Shown: positions 15,552-24,254 of the stretch, piece after piece
Numbering within the stretch: the stretch's first letter is position 1
Layout of the letters: every line of letters starts with the position of its first letter
NCBI GenBank assembly: GCA_026770585.1
Contig: MU646618.1
Coordinates: forward strand, 361,303-385,556
Length of the DNA: 24,254 bases
Source: Baffinella frigidus
Lineage: Eukaryota > Cryptophyceae > Cryptomonadales > Baffinellaceae
Reading direction: 5' to 3'
Position numbers and translations under genes: made by a program
The notes under the pieces: model-generated
What the model saw: only the letters and a program-made list of their open reading frames with translations
Told to the model about the DNA's origin: nothing
Databases searched by the model: none

Positions 15552-18500
15552 ATGGTGCTGACGTCGAGCGACGAGGACGAGCCGATCCTAATCGTGAAGC
15601 CCAAGGAAGAGAAGCCCAAGGAAGAGCCGAAGGAGACGCAGGATGCCGGCGAGAAGAGGAAGGCCGACAGCAGCGCCGCCGAGGTCTCCATCGACTTGAC
15701 GGACTCGCAGTCAAGCGATGTGCTCTTTGGCACTTCCAGCCCGCCCGCGAAGAAGGCAAAGCCGGAACCGGCAAAGGCGCAGAAAGAACAGCCCAAGAGT
15801 GCAAAGAAGGCGACCGGCGCGAGCGGCGAATTCTCGGACGACGAAGAGGAGGATCGGTTCCTGGCCCTCATGACCCAGCACGGCAGCTCGGCATATGCTG
15901 CTCCCAAGCCCGCTACCCCGGCGAAGCCGGCAGCGTCAGCTTCCTCCGCGGCGTCGGGGTCTGCAAAAAAGGTGAAGGAGGAGAAGGAGAAGGGGGAGAA
16001 GGGGGAGGCATCGACCAAGGAGGAGACTGGCATGGAGAAGTATGGGTCCGCAAAGGTAGGCGCCACGTTGGCCTTTGTTCATCCACTGCCGGGAGCTGCT
16101 GCGGCTGCTGCGGCATGCTAAAAACCGGCGTTTCCTTGTGGCATCCTCCGGTCCTCTGACGAATGCCTGGTTGGCCATCAGGTGGACGCGTCCTCCAAGA
16201 TCAAGTTCTCGCGCTCGCTGCCGCTCATGGTCCCCAACGCGAAGCGCGTCTCCCGCTCCACCTTCATCGTCCAAATCGAGGTCCGCCCGCCACGCCCGCC
16301 TCCCGAGGCTCGATCCGAAATTGCGGCACAAACGCAGCGTGTGCTCATTGCGGGCAACGGATGGCAGGACCCCTCGCTGGACTTCGAAGGAGATTCGGGG
16401 GTGGTCGGGACCATCAAAAGCTCGGAGTCGAGCCTGCACCTCGACGTCAAGGGCCAGCTCTACGAGGTCTGCCTCCTATCCACTTGTGCTTGGCATCTGG
16501 GTTGAGCACGCCGTCCAGCTCCACTAGTCCGCTGATCCAGTGCGGTGTCACATGAGCCTCCCCGGCGCACTTCTCCCCGGCGCACCTGTTCCGCTCTCCT
16601 TGGCGGGGAGCCACGCCGTGCCGTGCATGGTGAGCGACCAACCCGCGGCGTATTTTGTGGGAGGCGCAGCTACTGCAAAGCCCCAGAGGAAGTCTCAAAA
16701 TTCTTGGACACGACACTAAAGTTACTTGTAGGTTACCTTTTGACGAGTTTTGGTCACGTCCTTGGGGGTGAAAATTGCCTTTTGAGGAGAAAATGGCTCA
16801 AAAGTATAGGACACGTCTGCTACTTTTTGACACTTCCCCTGGGGCTTTTCAGTAGCAGGGACGGGTGCTGGCGATTCAGGGGGTCTTGGATGGAGTGACG
16901 CCGCGCTTGGTGCAGATGGGGTGTGATGTAACTCGATCTGTTGGTTGGTGCAGGGGAGCATTTTGGCGTGCAACACCATGATGGTGGTGGACGTTGGGCC
17001 CTCGGAGATCAAGGTCGAAGCTGTCATCAACGATTTCGTCCAGGTTTCGCCCTGCCACCCTCCTGAATCTTATTTCGGAACCTGGCATAATATATCCCGC
17101 TTCGTGAGGCTTCCAGCAGAAGTTGAGGATATTTATGCTATTTCAGGGATAAAATGATGCTATCTCACGCCTTTTTATCTGTACAGATTCTGGTATGTTC
17201 CTAGATGACCTAGTTGACATCGACCAGGCCGCCTGCCCTGCTGGATAGAGCTGCTGGCACACCCTGCTCTGCCCTGCTCTGCTGAAGAGGGCTGCTGGCA
17301 CATCTGCTGGAGAGGGCTGCTGGCGCACAGTTTTCCTGTTATGAATTTCTCGAAGTTGTCCTGTTATGGACTTCTCGCCCTGCTGGAGAGGGCTGCTGGC
17401 TCACGCCCAGTGCCAGCTCTTTACTGTTGTCCTGTTATGGACTTCTCGATTTTCCGGTTACGAATGGGATGGGCACGCATTGAGTCCTACAGGTAGAGCT
17501 GGTCCCGTATTAGTTGGCCACTCTTTCACGGTCGAAAACTCCAAAACCTTTTTGTCAACTCGTGTTGTAAACATCGATTTTTACTGCACGATTCGTCCGT
17601 TTAAAAGAACTCCTGGTACACAGGTTGACTGAAGCTCTTGGAAGTTTCGGAGTTTTCGACCTTCACAGAGTGCCAACCAATAAGGGACCAGCTCTAATTG
17701 TGGGTTACTTTTTGAACGAATTGTGGTGGAATCTCGGTGAGGAAGTGCCTTTTGACATGTGGAACTGGCCAATTCCAAGACACCCGCGTTTCTTTTCGTT
17801 GTCGGGATGTCGCTCATGGGTTCTCAGTACCTGACATGCCTCGATTGCGAGTACCAGACCCGCTTCCGTTCAGCTGCTCTGCTCTTGGCCCGGTCACCGA
17901 TAGATTCTAACAAGGTCGGCTGCAGCTTTGCTCAAAATAAATCTGTCGCCCGGTTTTGCAGCTGCATGCGGTGGCGAACCCGCACGACGAAGACTTGGAC
18001 GTGGATCTCTCCGACGACGGGTACTCGCATCCGTCTCAGGAGCTGAGGGTTGAGGGTTGAGTGTTGAGGGTTGAGTGTTGCAGGTTGCGGTTGGCGGGAT
18101 GATGGTTCAGGGTACATTTTTATTTAGTCAGTCCCCTGGACACCCGACTGTCTCACCACTCCAGGCTCACCGTGGCCTTTCCTTAAATGTTGGTTGTACG
18201 CTCGCGTCCAGGATTTGCCTAGGAACTGGTCACGTTCCCACGGTTGAAGCGTGGCAATGTGACTAGTTCCCATACACATTCTCTAAAAGAGGTTTCACGC
18301 AGCTACGGCCGCGGCCAGCCTCAGGTGGAATCACCACATCCCATCCCCGAAGCATTTTTCAACCCCCGGAGATGAAATTCTCCAGCAAATGTTGGCAGAG
18401 GTGGCGGAGCATAGTCCTCAAGTTCTCGATTCATGGATCGAGACACTACGCACCAAATAATTTCACCCTTGCTCACCGTGGTAGATGTTTGATTTATCTC

Positions 18501-19385
18501 GTACCCATCTCCTATCTAGTAATGGGTGATTTGACCGTTACTGACCTCCGATGTGGGGCATGTGTGCAGTGGCGATGCCCCAACTTACCGATCGATACAT
18601 AGAGGCACTGGGCACCCAATGATTTCACCCTTGCTCTCGTCTGGTAAAATTTCATTTTGTGTGGCAGATGTGATTTCACCCTTACTCACCTCCCATGTGT
18701 TGAACGTGTGCAGTGGCGATGCACTGGATTCCGACGACGATGAGCCTAAGGCAAAGGGCAAGAAAGGCGGGAAGAGCAAGGGCAAGGATACGGGCAAGAA
18801 GGCCGCGGTGCGTCATTTGTTTTGTCCTCGAGTTTCTTAGGAATTGTTACTCCCGAAGGCTTATACTGCGAGATGTTACTCCCAGAGGCGTATACCTTGA
18901 ACCTTGGTTGAGGTTGCTTCCGTTGACACCATCCAGTGGCGCCTCTGTGCGGTTGCTCAATCAGGGATTACTCCCAACCAGATAAAGTTCGCTCAATGCA
19001 GCACCCTGCAACTCCGTCTTGCTCTCGTGCCTCGAAGAAGCCTCAGACTCGCGCAGCAGACTGAGACTTACACAGCGCGAGCCAACCCTAAACCCCAAAC
19101 CCTAAAACATACACCTTGAACCCTCAACCCTCACCCCTCAAGCTTCAACCCCTAAACCTTAAACCCTCAACCCTCAACCCTCAACCCTCAACCCGCAACC
19201 CTCATCCCTCAACAATCAACCCTCAACCCTCAACCCTCAAACCTCAACCCGCAACCCCCATCCATCAACCCTGAACCCTGAACCCTGAACCCTGAACCCT
19301 CAACCCCAAACCCTAAACCTTCAACCAGGCAAAGAAGAAGCCAGCAAAGAAGGCGAAACCGAGTGCCAAGAAGAAGGTCAAGTGA
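15552..19385 (+). CDS. BIN4-like DNA topoisomerase VI accessory subunit, six exons
   Basis: Exons: 15552-16055, 16182-16466, 16954-17043, 17962-18020 (or 18032), 18714-18807, 19329-19385; 362 residues with the first choice. All junctions are GT-AG and in phase. The conserved core is FSRSLPLMVPNAKRVSRSTF, SLDFEGDSGVVG, LHLDVKGQLYE-GSILACNTMM and VVDVGPSEIKVEAVINDFVQ, the pattern of plant BIN4, a chromatin-associated component of topoisomerase VI needed for endoreduplication. The first 150 residues are Lys/Glu/Ala-rich and probably disordered, starting MVLTSSDEDEPI; acidic patches (DEDLDVDLSDD, DSDDDEP) and a Lys-rich tail (KKPAKKAKPSAKKKVK) resemble chromatin proteins. The ATG at 15552 has a good context (G at -3 and +4). 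Residues VRPPRPPPEARSEIAAQTQ in exon 2 may be an insertion or an unspliced 57-nt intron. The plant protein, from memory, has about 450 residues. Subunits A and B of topoisomerase VI are not in this window. Confidence 0.82.
17215..17440 (+). repeat. Tandem repeat in BIN4-like intron 3
   Basis: The word gagagggctgctggc occurs three times with close variants. tcctgttatggacttctcg occurs twice, with a third form carrying gaattt. Confidence 0.75.
17494..17697. repeat. Imperfect inverted repeat in BIN4-like intron 3
   Basis: tagagctggtcccgtattag, ttggccactctttcac and ggtcgaaaactcc at the left are the inverted complement of ggagttttcgacc, ttcacagagtgccaacc and aataagggaccagctcta at the right, with pairing continuing inward. 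A related sequence to that after the right arm (gttactttttga, gtgccttttga) lies at 16730-16790 in intron 2. Confidence 0.75.
18562..18722 (+). promoter_or_regulatory. Duplicated 3' splice site in BIN4-like intron 4
   Basis: The 17-mer gtgtgcagtggcgatgc occurs at 18562-18578 and again at 18706-18722, where it holds the assigned acceptor. The upstream acceptor (AG 18568-18569) would add 144 nt, exactly 48 codons, with no stop. Shared blocks (atttcacccttgctc) show that the intron segment itself is tandemly duplicated. Confidence 0.7.
19083..19326 (+). repeat. Internal telomere-like array in BIN4-like intron 5
   Basis: About 240 bp of CCCTAAA, CCCTCAA, CCCTGAA and similar heptamers, C-rich strand on +, same orientation as the chromosome end. 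It runs directly into the 3' splice site (aaaccttcaaccag at 19328). Confidence 0.9.
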
Positions 19386-20143
19386 GGCCCCTCGACGGTT
19401 CTGCCGCGATCCTCTGTACAGGGGGGGCTTGCTGTGATCCGAAAGGCCTTTCCACAGAACACGTTCCGGTGTCCGCCTATGTTGGGAGCGCGAAGAACCT
19501 AAAGGACCTAACGGACTCGAACCACGCTTCGGAGCGTGCAACGGCCTGGCGTGTCGCTCTGTGGAGTGTCCCTACTCCTGACGTCAGGAGTGTCCCTACT
19601 CCTGGCAGTTGTAGGTGTTGACGCGCACGTTGTGTCCCGGCGCGCGGGGTGCAAGTAGGGGTCTCGACAGCGCCCACACGGGCGAGAGCGGGCAGGAACG
19701 CTCTCTAGGTCCTGCTCAGACACAGCCTCGGTGGGGGGTGGGGGTGCATGCATGGCGGCCATGTTGGTAGCTCTACACGCGATTTTTCGCATCGCAACCA
19801 GCATGTTGGATACATGAAACGGAGGTCATTACATAACGTTGGTAATTGAGTGGGGGGAAGTAACCAAATAAAGGCCTCTCTCTCGCAGAGCCCGTCTTGC
19901 TCGATCGGTTTTCAAAGTGACACATGCACGGGCGGGAGCGCTTTTCTCGGAGAATTGTCCCAGTTTCTCGGAAAATTGTTCCAGTTTCTCGGAAAATTGT
20001 TCCAGTTTCTAGAGAATTGTTCCAGTTTGTTCCAGTTTGCTCGAAAGATTGTTCCACTTTCAGTTGGCATGTCGCGTGGAATGCCTTGCCTCTCTGCACA
20101 CCCTGCCAACTGCCTGCCTCTGCTCTGCCTTCACGTAATTTAC
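19386..20143. other. Region downstream of the BIN4-like gene
   Basis: It contains the end of repeat K (19478-19518: atgttgggagcgcgaagaac, ctaaaggacctaacgg), a short direct repeat gtgtccctactcctg (19567-19607), and the 21-bp minisatellite at 19942-20045. Open - strand frames near 19680-19760 have no recognisable product. Confidence 0.5.
19942..20045 (+). repeat. 21-bp minisatellite
   Basis: The unit gttccagtttctcggaaaatt is repeated about five times with small changes. It reads through in frame on both strands (RKIVPVS on +), but no flanking coding sequence is recognised. Confidence 0.8.
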
Positions 20144-21851
20144 TGAGCGCCCCCCCCCTCTCTGTCCATACACACGCACCCGTATCATCCGCGGCCTCAG
20201 CCTCCACCACCCCCTGTACATACTCTCGCACCGCACTTTCCAAGGCATGTGGGTATCTAGCCTCTAAGGGCATCTAAGGACGCACGGTTATGCTACGCCG
20301 ACGGCCTCATAACCTTGCGTCCTTAGATGCCCTTAGAGCCTAGATACAGGGGTACCTCGCTCATAAGAAACCGCCCCCCCCCCTAGGACGACCATAGGGC
20401 CCTAGGCATAGGCCTACTGTAGGGTCCTAGGGGGGGGCGGTTTCTTATGAGCGAGGCACCCCTGTAGAGCCTAGATACCCACAGGGACCCCCTCACGTGC
20501 CAGGAGCGTCAACCTTGACCCACGCGGTGCGCTTCGCCTGCCAAGCGCCCCGCTCCCCAACGCTCGCCGGAGAGGACGGACTCGTGTCACTCTGCATCCC
20601 GCCCTCTCGCTCTCTCTCCATGCCACCCTCTCGCTCTCTCTCCATGCCACCCTCTCGCTCTCTCTCCATGCCACCCTCTCGCTCTCTCTCCCACACGGCG
20701 CCCGCGACGGAGACAGGCGCGCCGAATCGCTCCTCAGGAGGAGCAGTCCCCGGCAGAGCATCGTACGACGCCGTCGCAAAGTCTCCGGGCGGCACCCTCA
20801 CTCTCTCCCCACCCTCACTCTCTCCACCCTCCTCCAGCTGCCGAGCACCCGCGTCCTCCCCGCCTGCGTCCCCACCCCCCGCCTCTCTGCCATGGTCAGG
20901 AGAGGCAGCGTGCGCCTCCCCGTCCGCCCCGCCGGGCAGAGCAAGCGTCGCTGGCTCACCCGGGGCGCTGTGCGATGCCGCTGGCTCTGGAGCCGAGCGG
21001 GACGCCCGTGATTCGGGGGTGGCGGGCGCGGGGGATGCTGGCGCGGCCTCCGCTTCGTTCGCAGAAAGCGCTTCCACTTTCTCGTTCGCAGAGAGGGCTT
21101 CCGAGAAGATGTTCGCGGCCTCGACTTGCTCGTCCCCAGAAGCCACCTCCTCCGAGAAGGTGTGTGCAGGTTCCACCCTCTCGCGTGCATCGTCTGGCGC
21201 AGCGGGGTCAACCTCCAGAGCTGTCGCTGCCGTCGCGGCTCTGGGTGTGGAGGACGTGGAAGATTCCGGCGCACCCTTCTCCTCCTGTTCCTCAGGCGGC
21301 GGCATAGAGGGCACCACCGCCAGATCTCTCCCAGCCATCGCAGCCGAGGCGCCTTCCGAATCAGCCACGCGATCCAAGACATCTTCCCCCGCCGCTGCCA
21401 AGCTTGCATCCGGAGCACTACCCCCCCCCGCGCCCTCGCTGACGACCCCCCCTGTTGCGGCTGGCACCATTTCGTTGCCAGCACGCGTCGCAGCCCGGAG
21501 AGCCAGAGACTGTCCGAACACGCTCGAGAGCGTGGGGAGCTGCACCCCCCCCTTGTCCCCACTCGCCTCCCCAGGCTGCCCGCCAAGATCCCAACTTGCA
21601 GCAGCATCCCTACCAGCGTCCCTCCCGTCCACCTCGGCCACGACCGGCACCACACCATCGAGCTCAACCACCTGGTCTCCGGTGTTGAGATCCCTGGATC
21701 TCAACAGTGCGTCCTGGTGCCGCCGCTGCTGGTCTCCTGCCCGCTCGTGCGCGGAAGTGCCTGAGTCGATCTCGGATGTGTCCGGGGCCACCGCGGGGGT
21801 GTTCGAGATGGTGGCGGATTTCGGGAGCCACGAGGAGCGGATCGCTACCAC
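20144..21851 (-). CDS. Low-complexity acidic protein, two exons (hypothetical)
   Basis: The main frame runs from ATG 21851 to 20493 (452 codons) and is rich in Ala, Glu, Ser, Pro and Gly. It includes the semi-repeated NIFSEALSANEKVEALSANE and a 24-bp minisatellite giving EREREGGM about four times (20585-20700). Its last codons lie on a possible 5' splice site (GGCAC|GTGAGG), which joins in phase to an open segment 20235-20144 (AVREYVQGVVEAEAADDTGA, donor GTAAAT); otherwise the frame stops at 20493. No domain is recognised and the protein is probably disordered. Support for this strand comes from the inverted relative near 23870-23980, which keeps YDALPGTAPP-E/D-ERF and SVAGAVW. A + strand frame (20497-21924) is equally long, so the assignment is tentative. 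The segment AWQAKRTAWVKVDAPGT resembles the tentative first exon of the deaminase gene (SWKAKRTDWRKEDAPAT). Confidence 0.4.
20246..20485. mobile_element. Palindromic element C3 interrupted by element B6
   Basis: The arms gtgggtatctagcctctaag and cttagagcctagatacccac, with ggacgcacggttatg against cataaccttgcgtcc, make a palindrome. B6 (20345-20466, tacaggggtacctcgctcat ends) is inserted in the right arm. The 13-mer tagagcctagata stands on both sides of B6 (20334-20346 and 20465-20477). Confidence 0.85.
20585..20700. repeat. 24-bp minisatellite CTCTCTCCATGCCACCCTCTCG
   Basis: About four and a half nearly identical units. It encodes the EREREGGM repeat of the - strand hypothetical protein and is absent from the relative at 23.9 kb, which has only one unit. 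Confidence 0.9.
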
Positions 21852-21885
21852 CTGCTCCAGGAGGCGGAGGGCGTCAGGAGGAGCC

Positions 21886-22021
21886 GCTACCGAGCGAGGA
21901 CGGGAAACGATTTTAAAAACTTGAACCTGAATCCTGAAGGAAATGGACTTTTAAGATGAAAAGCCAGGACCGGAATCCCGGTCCTGGCTGTCTTATATGT
22001 GCCGAGTTGGATCGACAGCGG
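21886..22021. repeat. Repeat I2
   Basis: Over 90% identical by eye to 1171-1305, same orientation, including gctaccgagcgaggacggga and gtcttatatgtgccgagttg, about 20.7 kb away. Confidence 0.85.
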
Positions 22022-22520
22022 GAGGGGCGGAGGGTGTGAGGTCCCATGCGTATGCTATGCATCGCAGTTCCCCACTGGTTCATGCGAGCAGCATGCGCCC
22101 GGGACTTGACACAGAGGGTATGAGGATGTCCTCCCCGCTCGACGGGGAGGTGTGTCAGGTCTCTGGCGCATGCGAATCATCGGAGTTCCCCAACGACCCG
22201 TGTGACTAGCATTAGCCTGGGGCGGAGGGCGACAGGAGGAGAGAGGGCCAGCGTGTGAGGTCTCATGCGTATGCTATGCATCGGAGTTCCCCACCGAACA
22301 GCATGCGCCGGGGACTTGACACACTTGACACTCCACGGGGAGGTGTGTCAGGTCTCTGGCGCATGCTAATCATCGGTGTTCTCCACCGCGACCCGTGCGA
22401 ATAGCATGAGCCTGGGGCGGGGGGCGTCAGGGGGAGAGAGGGGCGGAGGGTGAGGTTACAGGCGCATGCTCATCATCAGAGTTCCCTACCAACCCATGTG
22501 CATAGCATGAACCTGGGACC
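22021..22520 (+). repeat. Tandem repeat, about 220-bp unit, 2.3 copies
   Basis: Landmarks recur in order: catgcgtatgctatgcatc, ggagttcccca, agcatgcgcc-ggggacttgac, cggggaggtgtgtcaggtct, ctggcgcatg, atcatcgg, gacccgtg, agcctggggcgg. A third, partial unit begins near 22440. Confidence 0.85.
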
Positions 22521-23172
22521 TCACACGGGAGGGAAGGCGGAGGAGAGAGCAGACCACGTGGCGCGAAGGGGCAAGGGGGGAAGAGGAGGAGCAGCGCTGG
22601 CAAACGCGAAGAGGTGAGGGGGGAAGAGGGGGCGCGGCCGACCCATGCGAGTAGCTGCGCTTGGGACCTCAACACGGGAGGGACGGCGGAGCAGAGAGCA
22701 GTGCCGCACATGGACACGGGGAGAAGAGGAGGGGTGGCGCTGGCAACGCACACACGGAGCGCGAGCGGGGGGCACTGGCACACGGCACACGGAGCGCGAG
22801 ATGGGAGCACTGACGCGGCGTCGCACCTTTCGCGGCAGGGTGGCGCGCTGTCCCTCCCGTACAGCCGCGGGCGCCACTCCGCGCCCCACGCCCCCTCCAT
22901 CCTCGTGTATAACCGGGGGCGAGTGTCCGCGCCCCCTCCCCCCCCCACCCTCCACCCCCCGAGCCTTGAGGAGGTACGTCTTGCCCACCAAGGAGGCGTC
23001 GCGAGGGGAGATACGGTCGCGAGGCGAGACCCGGATCGGTGCCGAGGCTGTGGGAGGTGAGCATGCTGGGATTCTGAGCGGCGGCACGGGGAGGGCCAGC
23101 GTGCTCATCTCCATCCCGCCGAGCCCTGAAGCGCTGTCTCTGCCGCCACTGCGCGCGGTTCGAATCACCCGT

Positions 23173-23307
23173 CAGCAACGACTTTCGAACCACCCTCCAT
23201 CACTCCGTCAGCAACGACTTTTGAACCACCCTCCATCACTCCGTCAGCACGCGGGTCGAACCACCCTCCATCACACCGTTATCACGCGGGTCGAACCACC
23301 CTCCATT
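23173..23307 (+). repeat. 36-bp tandem repeat bracketed by a larger duplication
   Basis: Four units of cgaaccaccctccatcactc plus cgtcagcaacgactt. The outer sequence agccctgaagcgctg with gccgccactgcrcgcggttc occurs on both sides (23117-23160 and 23308-23348). Confidence 0.8.
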
Positions 23308-23599
23308 CCGCCCAGCCCTGAAGCGCTGCCGCCACTGCACGCGGTTCGAAGCAACGACTTTCTAACACAACCGCGATTCTCGGAAAATTTCTCGAGTCTC
23401 GAGATTTCTCGAACCTCGGACCTCGTTTCTCGCACTCAAATCTCACCTCTCGCGCAGCGTGCGCGTCTGTATCACCGCTGATGCCCTCACCAAGTGTGGG
23501 GCACTCACTGGACCAACACGTGTTGGGAAAAAGTCCATCAACTAGTGTGGGGCAAGCACAGGACGGTACCTGCCTCGGCCGGCAGAGGAACGGCGCGAC

Positions 23600-24254
23600 A
23601 TGAACCAGTCCAGCGACCGCGGGTCCTGCTCCGCAGGAGGCCATGCGTCAGGCTTTGCGACCCACCCATCACGCTTTGCGACCCACCCATCACGCTTTGC
23701 GACCCACCCATCACGCGGTGCGACCCACCCATCGCGCTTTGCAACCCGCCCATCACGCTTTGCGACCCACCCATCACGCTTTGCGACCCACCCATCACGC
23801 GGTGCGACCCACCCATCACGCTTTGCGACCCGCCCTTCAAACCGCTCCCCGACACGCATGTGATACGATGCTCTGCCAGGGACTGCTCCTCCTGACGAGC
23901 GATTCAGCGCGCCTGCTTCCGTCGCGGGCGCCGTGTGGGCGAAGAGAGCGCGAGAGGGCGGCATGCAGAGTGGCACGAGTCCGTGTGATACGCAACTCAA
24001 TGTCAACAACCTGCCGCACGACCTGCGACGGCAAGAGGCACGCTTTGCGACCCACCCATCACGCTTTGCGACCCACCCATCAAACCGCTCTCCAACACGC
24101 ATGTGATACGCAGCTAAATATCAAGCAGCTGACGCACGACCTGCGACGGCAAAGAGGTAGAGGAAACATAGGCCACATACCTCTACGCGTTCCACGCGAC
24201 GATACCCCGGATCGGACCGCGTGCTCACCGCCTCCAGCCGAGATACGCCCCCCG
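23600..24254 (+). CDS. Partial relative of the 21-kb hypothetical gene, carrying a 21-bp repeat
   Basis: One frame runs from 23600 through the RFATHPS repeats to TGA 23861-23863, and the same frame continues 23864-24103 before another TGA. The second part matches the - strand gene (YDALPGTAPPDERF, SVAGAVW, REGGMQSGTSP) and goes on to DTQLNVNNLPHDLRRQEA, repeated in diverged form near 24100-24160. Each stop lies in acgcatGTGATACG, which could be a 5' splice site. The gene probably continues past the window; it may equally be a pseudogene. Function unknown. Confidence 0.35.
23657..23840 (+). repeat. 21-bp tandem repeat (RFATHPS)
   Basis: About nine units of acccacccatcacgctttgcg; two more stand at 24040-24082. 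The period keeps the frame, giving a seven-residue repeat. Some units read gcggtgcg, and these variants recur with a higher-order rhythm. Confidence 0.9.

Larger units (their letters stand above)
21852..23599. other. Repeat-rich stretch without a supported gene
   Basis: It holds repeat I2, the 22021-22520 tandem repeat, a second diverged duplication at 22515-22770 (cacgggagggaaggcggag, then agaggaggagcagcgctggc), and the 36-bp repeats at 23173-23307. The - strand frame at 22970-23130 (PIRVSPRDRISPRDASLVGK) looks coding-like, but no gene could be built. Confidence 0.5.

Noticed and set aside
20497-21924. 475-codon + strand frame rich in Ser, Pro and Ala
   Set aside because: It is the antisense of the - strand hypothetical gene in GC-rich DNA. 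The - strand frame was preferred because its relative near 23.9 kb conserves that reading; the choice is not certain.
23150-23310. ggttcgaatcacc-type motifs resembling the B box of a tRNA gene
   Set aside because: They recur in the 36-bp tandem repeat, and no A box or cloverleaf can be folded around them.
23600-24103. CRISPR-like spacing of short repeats
   Set aside because: The units are contiguous 21-bp tandem repeats without unique spacers, in a eukaryotic chromosome.

Overview
This is the left end of a eukaryotic chromosome. It opens with about 15 units of CCCTAAA, the plant/algal telomere repeat, followed by GC-rich DNA holding intron-rich genes and many palindromic elements. The plant-type telomere, GT-AG introns, poly-C runs and a homologue of the plant DNA topoisomerase VI subunit BIN4 suggest a repeat-rich microalga, possibly of the green lineage. 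The species is not identifiable from the window.

Three multi-exon genes could be assembled by hand from reading frames, splice sites and intron phases. (1) An ankyrin-repeat gene on + (621-6126, nine exons, 374 codons plus stop) starts only about 0.5 kb from the telomere. (2) A long adenosine-deaminase-family gene on - (15104 to 6764, about 14 exons) is closest to ADAL/MAPDA (N6-methyl-AMP deaminase). It has an unusual C-terminal transmembrane tail and a CDN in place of the usual TDD motif. (3) A BIN4-like topoisomerase VI component on + (15552-19385, six exons, 362 codons plus stop). Genes 1 and 2 converge on 6127-6763; genes 2 and 3 diverge from 15105-15551. I infer no shared pathway.

From about 19.4 kb to the end the window is mostly tandem repeats plus two inverted copies of one low-complexity gene: - strand 20144-21851, and + strand from 23600 on, running towards the window end. 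Each copy has amplified its own in-frame minisatellite.

Nearly every long intron carries a tandem array, an inverted-repeat element, or both. I count about ten small inverted-repeat (MITE-like) families without coding capacity, here called A-J, none inside an exon. Two observations stand out. Degenerate telomere-like arrays lie directly upstream of 3' splice sites in both the deaminase and BIN4 genes, each time with the C-rich strand as sense. Family F has clean 4-bp target duplications, and one copy sits in an AG|GT 5' splice site and has an uninterrupted paralogous site about 0.3 kb away. A 10-N assembly gap lies in poly-C at 11688-11697.
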